A stretch of DNA of 18,140 nt from Desulfotignum sp. (lineage in GTDB: Bacteria > Desulfobacterota > Desulfobacteria > Desulfobacterales > Desulfobacteraceae): positions 1-18,140 of the forward strand of contig JAABRW010000451.1 of the NCBI GenBank assembly GCA_011390695.1, given 5' to 3'. Under the pieces are notes generated by a model that searched no databases, had not been told where the DNA came from, and saw only the letters and a program-made list of their open reading frames with translations. Positions 15,047 to 18,140 of the stretch are shown here, in pieces. The position numbers and the translations under genes were made by a program. Position 1 is the stretch's first letter, and the number at the start of each line of letters is the position of its first letter.

Positions 15047-15547
15047 TCAGGCTCTGTTGATGAATTTTAAGGTTGCATCGGTTTCATCGGCAGCCTTATT
15101 TTCTTCTTTGGTCATTTCCAGCAGCTTGGAATGGGACTCTAAAACTGCGCTGATCTGCATTTCCAGCTGGATACGCTGCCGTTTCAATTCAATGATGTCG
15201 CTGTGAAGCTGGGAGAGCCGCTTATGGGCACGGCTCAAAATCTTCTCAGCTTCCACCTCTGCATTGGCAATAATATTCTGGGAAGATTTTTTGGCATTTT
15301 CTTTCATTTGATCCAGTACCTTCTGGGATTGGATCATGGCATTTTTCATGGCGTTTTCCCGTTTCCGGTATCCCTGATTTTCCAGATCCAGCCGCCTTTT
15401 TTCTTCTGCCAGTCCCTGCACCGTCCGGTCAAGGGATTCCAGTTGTGCTGCCACATCTTCCAGAAAAGCATCCACTTCCTGGACATCAAACCCTCTGAAC
15501 CGTGTTTTAAATTCTTTCTGCCTGACCACCAGCGATGTTACACCCAT
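15047..15547 (-). CDS. divIVA: DivIVA-domain protein
   Basis: 166 residues. The N-terminus SLVVRQKEFKTRFRGFDVQEVDAFLEDVAAQL is the DivIVA membrane-binding and coiled-coil start, with the FKTRFRGFD pattern and aromatic tip residue. From about 30 to 150 the sequence is almost unbroken heptad coiled coil, rich in E, K, Q and R. DivIVA proteins mark negatively curved membrane at poles and septa and recruit partners for division, chromosome anchoring or polar growth. AAGGA 6 nt before the ATG gives a good ribosome site. The gene follows yggT by 18 bp, as in many bacteria where the two lie in division clusters. No SepF or ProC gene is next to it here. The pilT operon follows after a 161-bp gap without an evident terminator. 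Confidence 0.9.
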   Translation of the reverse strand: MGVTSLVVRQKEFKTRFRGFDVQEVDAFLEDVAAQLESLDRTVQGLAEEKRRLDLENQGYRKRENAMKNAMIQSQKVLDQMKENAKKSSQNIIANAEVEAEKILSRAHKRLSQLHSDIIELKRQRIQLEMQISAVLESHSKLLEMTKEENKAADETDATLKFINRA

Positions 15548-15565
15548 GGCAAATCCTTACATTTA

Positions 15566-15868
15566 TTACAATAAAATTGATCTCGCCAGACCGTGAAGGC
15601 TGTTTACAACAAAGGTTTGCAGAAATACAATCGCCAAAATCACAACAATGGGAGAGATGTCAATGCCGCCGAAATTGACCGGAAGCCTCTTTCTTATCTG
15701 ATAAAACACAGGTTCTGTTGCCGTGTTTATGAACCGTACAATGGGATTATAGGGATCCGGGCTCACCCAGGACAAGACAGCACCGGCAATGACAATCCAC
15801 ATATAAAAGGTTAATCCGTAATCAAGCACCACTGCAACTGCCTGTAAAAAATTTGCCACTATTAGCAT
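15566..15868 (-). CDS. yggT: YggT family membrane protein
   Basis: 100 residues with the YggT signature. A first membrane segment (about 2-33, with the Asp/Tyr-containing LDYGLTFYMWIVIAGAVLSW) precedes the conserved loop SPDPYNPIVRFINTATEPVFYQIRKRLP, and GGIDISPIVVILAIVFLQTFVV forms the second membrane segment. YggT proteins are small integral membrane proteins of unclear biochemical role, found beside divIVA or proC and linked to cell shape and ion homeostasis. AAGGG precedes the ATG by 9 nt. It is the first gene of the yggT-divIVA pair; a dyad and candidate promoter lie 36-67 bp upstream. Confidence 0.93.
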   Translation of the reverse strand: MLIVANFLQAVAVVLDYGLTFYMWIVIAGAVLSWVSPDPYNPIVRFINTATEPVFYQIRKRLPVNFGGIDISPIVVILAIVFLQTFVVNSLHGLARSILL

Positions 15869-15903
15869 TCACATACCCTTTCTCTGGATAATTTCTTTTG
15901 TCG

Positions 15904-15935
15904 TGATTTTTATCAGGCAAAGAGATAAAAATCAA
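15904..15935 (-). promoter_or_regulatory. Candidate yggT promoter within an 11-bp inverted repeat
   Basis: TGATTTTTATC (15904-15914) and GATAAAAATCA (15924-15934) form a perfect inverted repeat with a 9-nt centre. On the minus strand the arms coincide with a possible -35 TTGATT (15935-15930) and -10 TAAAAA (15912-15907), 17 bp apart. It could be an operator or, on the plus strand with the T7 run after it, a weak terminator-like hairpin. Confidence 0.4.
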
Positions 15936-16002
15936 GTTTTTTTGCCGGTTGCGGAACAGAGCATTCTCTATGGTAAGACAAATCAATCTTCCTGAAAACT
16001 GA

Positions 16003-16031
16003 TTGACAAGCAGGTTTCAATGCGTTAAGAA
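16003..16031 (+). promoter_or_regulatory. Candidate promoter of the AOR-family gene
   Basis: TTGACA (16003-16008), a 17-bp spacer and TAAGAA (16026-16031) place a start near 16038. The -35 is perfect and the -10 weak, as in regulated promoters. This leaves a leader of about 210 nt. Confidence 0.45.
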
Positions 16032-16078
16032 TGGTTAGACCATTAAATGGTCCTTCATCTCCCCTGGCAAGAGACCAT
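16032..16078. promoter_or_regulatory. GACCAT dyad cluster, probable operator or leader hairpin
   Basis: Overlapping palindromes TGGT-TAG-ACCA (16032-16042) and GACCATT-A-AATGGTC (16038-16052) are followed by another GACCAT at 16073-16078. The first two lie at the predicted transcription start of the AOR gene. The third half-site can pair with the AATGGTC arm in RNA, so an attenuator-like switch is also conceivable. The binding factor is unknown. Confidence 0.45.
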
Positions 16079-16249
16079 ATATACTTGAACACCAATACAT
16101 AGTATGATAACACGTGAAGATACACAAAACAACGCAATACACAGAAAACACACACAAGCTGATTGCAGAGACTGTTTCAGAATCTGTGAACAGCTGCTTT
16201 TATCCGTAAAATAATATTTACAACACCAAATATCTTAAAGGAGTGCAAA
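16079..16249 (+). other. Leader/intergenic region before the AOR gene
   Basis: An AT- and CA-rich non-coding stretch. It has a CA-rich block (about 16125-16158) and ends with AAAGGAG 6 nt before the ATG at 16250. I looked for a molybdenum/tungsten-cofactor riboswitch fold and saw none. An alternative weak -10 (TAAAAT near 16207) cannot be excluded. Confidence 0.5.
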
Positions 16250-18140
16250 ATGGGTCACCTGCAATTACAAGAGATAAAAGCCACGCCGTATGAGCGGGCC
16301 GAAGTTACAAAGGGATATACGGATCAGTCTCTGCATATCAATCTGGATAAAGCAGACATTTCCATTTCCCCCATTGAAACCGCCATTAAAGAAAAGTTTA
16401 TCGGCGGTAAAGGCTATGATTTGTGGTATATGTGGAACGCTGTCAAAGGCACTACCAAATGGGATGATCCTGAAAATACCATCTGCATTTCCGCAGGTCC
16501 TTTGGGCGGCACCCCGGGGTATCCGGGCGGCGGCAAAAGTATTGTAACGGCCATTTCCCCGCTTACCGGTGCCCCCATCGACTCCAATGTAGGCGGCTAT
16601 TTCGGCCCGTATAAAAAATTCTCCGGGTTTGATGCCATTGCACTTACAGGCAAGGCTGACCAGGACACGGTAATTCTCATTGACGGGATTGAAAGCAAAA
16701 TCAAGATATTTTCCGCATCTGACCTGCCTGATAATTCCTATGAGATGTCTGATGCCCTGACCCGGTATTTTGACGAAGAAAAGCCTGTGAATGTCTCGGT
16801 TGTAACTGCAGGACCAGGGGCTGAAAACACCAATTTCGGGTGTCTGAATTTTTCCTGGTATGATGCGGGCCGCAAAAGGGTCCGGTACAAACAGGCCGGC
16901 CGCGGGGGCATAGGCACCGTGTTTGCGGACAAGAAAATCAAGGCGGTGGTTGCCCGGCATGGTGCCATTTCCATGAAAACCAACAACCCGGCCGACCTTG
17001 AGGCCCTTAAAACCGTCACCAAGACCCATGCCAAGGAGATCCATGAACTGGATCCCAAACAGAACCGCATGGCCCTTGTGGGTACCACCCATCTGGTTCC
17101 CATCATGAACGACCATGACTGCCTGCCCACCCACAATTTCAAATTCGGTTCACACCCGGAAGCCGCTGTGATCGGCGAAGATGTGTACGAGCATATCTTT
17201 GACAAGGGTTTTGACGGGTGCTGGCGCGGATGTGCAGTGGCCTGTTCCCACGGCGTCAAGGATTTCTCCCCCTTCACCGGCCCGTATAAAGGTGCCAAAG
17301 TCTTTGTAGACGGTCCGGAATATGAAACCGTTGCCGGATGCGGCTCCAACCTGGGCATTTTTGATGCCCATACCATTCTGGAAATCAATTTCTACTGCGA
17401 TGCCTATGGTATGGATACCATTTCCGTGGGAACCTCCATCGGATTTGTCATGGAATGCTTTGAAAACAATCTTCTCACCACTGATCATACCGGCGGGATG
17501 GACCTGGGTTTCGGCAACCGGTTGAATACCCTGGAACTGATCCACCAGATGGCCAGAGGGGAAGGATTTGGTGCCATAGTAGGAAAAGGCATCCGCCAGA
17601 TGAAACAGATATTTGCCGACAAATTCAACGCTGATCCCGCTTTTATGCAGGATATCGGCATGGAATCCAAGGGCCTGGAATTTTCTGAATACATCACCAA
17701 GGAAAGCCTTGCCCAGCAGGGGGGATACGGCCTGGCCCTCAAAGGTCCCCAGCATGATGAAGCCTGGCTGATCTTTCTGGACATGGTCCACAATTTCATG
17801 CCCACTTTTGAAAACAAAGCCGAAGCCCTGCACTGGTTTCCCATGTTCAGGACCTGGTTCGGCCTGTGCGGTCTGTGTAAACTGCCCTGGAACGATATTG
17901 TTCCTGAAGACAACAAAGAAACCGAAGAACCTGCCAAGGTGATCAAACATGTCCAGTGGTATGCGGATTTCTTTTCCGCCATCACCGGCAAGAAAACAAA
18001 TGCTGATGACCTGATCTCCATGAGCGAGGCAGTGTACAATTTCCAGCGGGTCTTTAACCTGAAGATGGGATATGGTACCAGAGAACACGATACCATTCCC
18101 TACCGGGCCATGGGACCTGTTACTGCCGAAGAATATGAAA
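16250..18140 (+). CDS. Aldehyde:ferredoxin oxidoreductase family tungsten enzyme (3' end outside window)
   Basis: 630 codons run open to the window end; the family is usually 600-700 residues, so little is missing. AOR-family blocks in order: FIGGKGYDLWYM, the glycine-rich ISAGPLGGTPGYPGGGKS, SNVGGYFGP, AGRGGIGTVFADKKIKAVV (pterin binding), VDGPEYETVAGCGSNLGIFD, KGLEFSEY and, near the end, VFNLKMGYGTREHDTIPYRA. The [4Fe-4S] ligands appear as C324-x3-C328-x3-C332 with C543 (or C540), whereas classic AOR has C-x2-C-x3-C. Members oxidise aldehydes to acids with ferredoxin, or, as in BamB, act in aromatic-ring reduction; this one diverges clearly from my recollection of BamB and of Pyrococcus AOR. 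AAAGGAG 6 nt before the ATG supports the start. Substrate and partner subunits are unknown, as downstream genes are not visible. Confidence 0.9.
   Translation, partial: MGHLQLQEIKATPYERAEVTKGYTDQSLHINLDKADISISPIETAIKEKFIGGKGYDLWYMWNAVKGTTKWDDPENTICISAGPLGGTPGYPGGGKSIVTAISPLTGAPIDSNVGGYFGPYKKFSGFDAIALTGKADQDTVILIDGIESKIKIFSASDLPDNSYEMSDALTRYFDEEKPVNVSVVTAGPGAENTNFGCLNFSWYDAGRKRVRYKQAGRGGIGTVFADKKIKAVVARHGAISMKTNNPADLEALKTVTKTHAKEIHELDPKQNRMALVGTTHLVPIMNDHDCLPTHNFKFGSHPEAAVIGEDVYEHIFDKGFDGCWRGCAVACSHGVKDFSPFTGPYKGAKVFVDGPEYETVAGCGSNLGIFDAHTILEINFYCDAYGMDTISVGTSIGFVMECFENNLLTTDHTGGMDLGFGNRLNTLELIHQMARGEGFGAIVGKGIRQMKQIFADKFNADPAFMQDIGMESKGLEFSEYITKESLAQQGGYGLALKGPQHDEAWLIFLDMVHNFMPTFENKAEALHWFPMFRTWFGLCGLCKLPWNDIVPEDNKETEEPAKVIKHVQWYADFFSAITGKKTNADDLISMSEAVYNFQRVFNLKMGYGTREHDTIPYRAMGPVTAEEYE

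Noticed and set aside
16055..16085. Possible sigma54 promoter (CTGGCA...) before the AOR gene
   Set aside because: TGGCA is present but there is no GC dinucleotide at the required -12 position, so the site fails the sigma54 spacing rule.
15913..16155. 80-codon minus-strand open frame in the yggT-AOR intergenic region
   Set aside because: Composition is erratic (MCVFCVLRCF), there is no ribosome site, and it covers both the dyads and the CA-rich leader, which are better explained as regulatory DNA.
16265..18088. Two long minus-strand open frames (289 and 312 codons) opposite the AOR gene
   Set aside because: They are antisense shadows of the AOR reading frame, which has all family motifs on the plus strand.

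Overview
The window looks like a chromosomal segment of a Desulfobacterales-type sulfate reducer (Desulfobacterota). That is an inference. It rests on the combination of an NtrC-type two-component system, a Fur-FeoA fusion with FeoB, paired PilT ATPases, a DivIVA-domain protein beside YggT, and a tungsten-type aldehyde:ferredoxin oxidoreductase family protein. No ribosomal RNA is present to confirm it.

Layout. 1-1564 (+): the last codons of a sensor histidine kinase, then a complete sigma54-dependent response regulator. A 13-bp bidirectional terminator (1601-1631) separates these from a convergent minus-strand iron operon (6018 to 1659): a Fur-FeoA-FeoA fusion, feoB, a secreted two-SH3 protein and a membrane-anchored TPR protein. 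A good sigma70 promoter precedes the fusion gene. Between that promoter and a plus-strand dihydrouridine synthase gene (6433-7458, with its own sigma70 promoter) lies a strongly folded non-coding stretch. I read it as a minus-strand 6S RNA (ssrS).

14885 to 7519 (-) is one tightly packed seven-gene operon: pilT, a second PilT/PilU-like ATPase, a zinc-ribbon/degenerate-receiver protein, an unknown membrane-anchored protein, a class A penicillin-binding protein, a SPOR-domain membrane protein and a small unknown protein. Two junctions are 4-bp ATGA/GTGA overlaps. The order ties type IV pilus retraction motors to peptidoglycan synthesis and binding. Upstream are a C9 tract and a heptamer repeat, then divIVA and yggT (15868 to 15047, -), a cell-pole/division pair.

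A 381-bp intergenic region with two dyad clusters and candidate divergent promoters leads to the last gene (16250-18140, +). This is a long AOR-family oxidoreductase that runs off the window and has an atypical CX3CX3C cysteine motif.

Three starts were moved from the longest possible reading frame because Shine-Dalgarno placement and stop/start overlaps decide them (2847, 9122, 11116). The start of the dihydrouridine synthase was also moved, to 6433. The most interesting points are the Fur-FeoA-FeoA fusion, the 6S RNA candidate next to it, the pilus-peptidoglycan operon with its two uncharacterised members, and the GACCAT dyads before the AOR gene.
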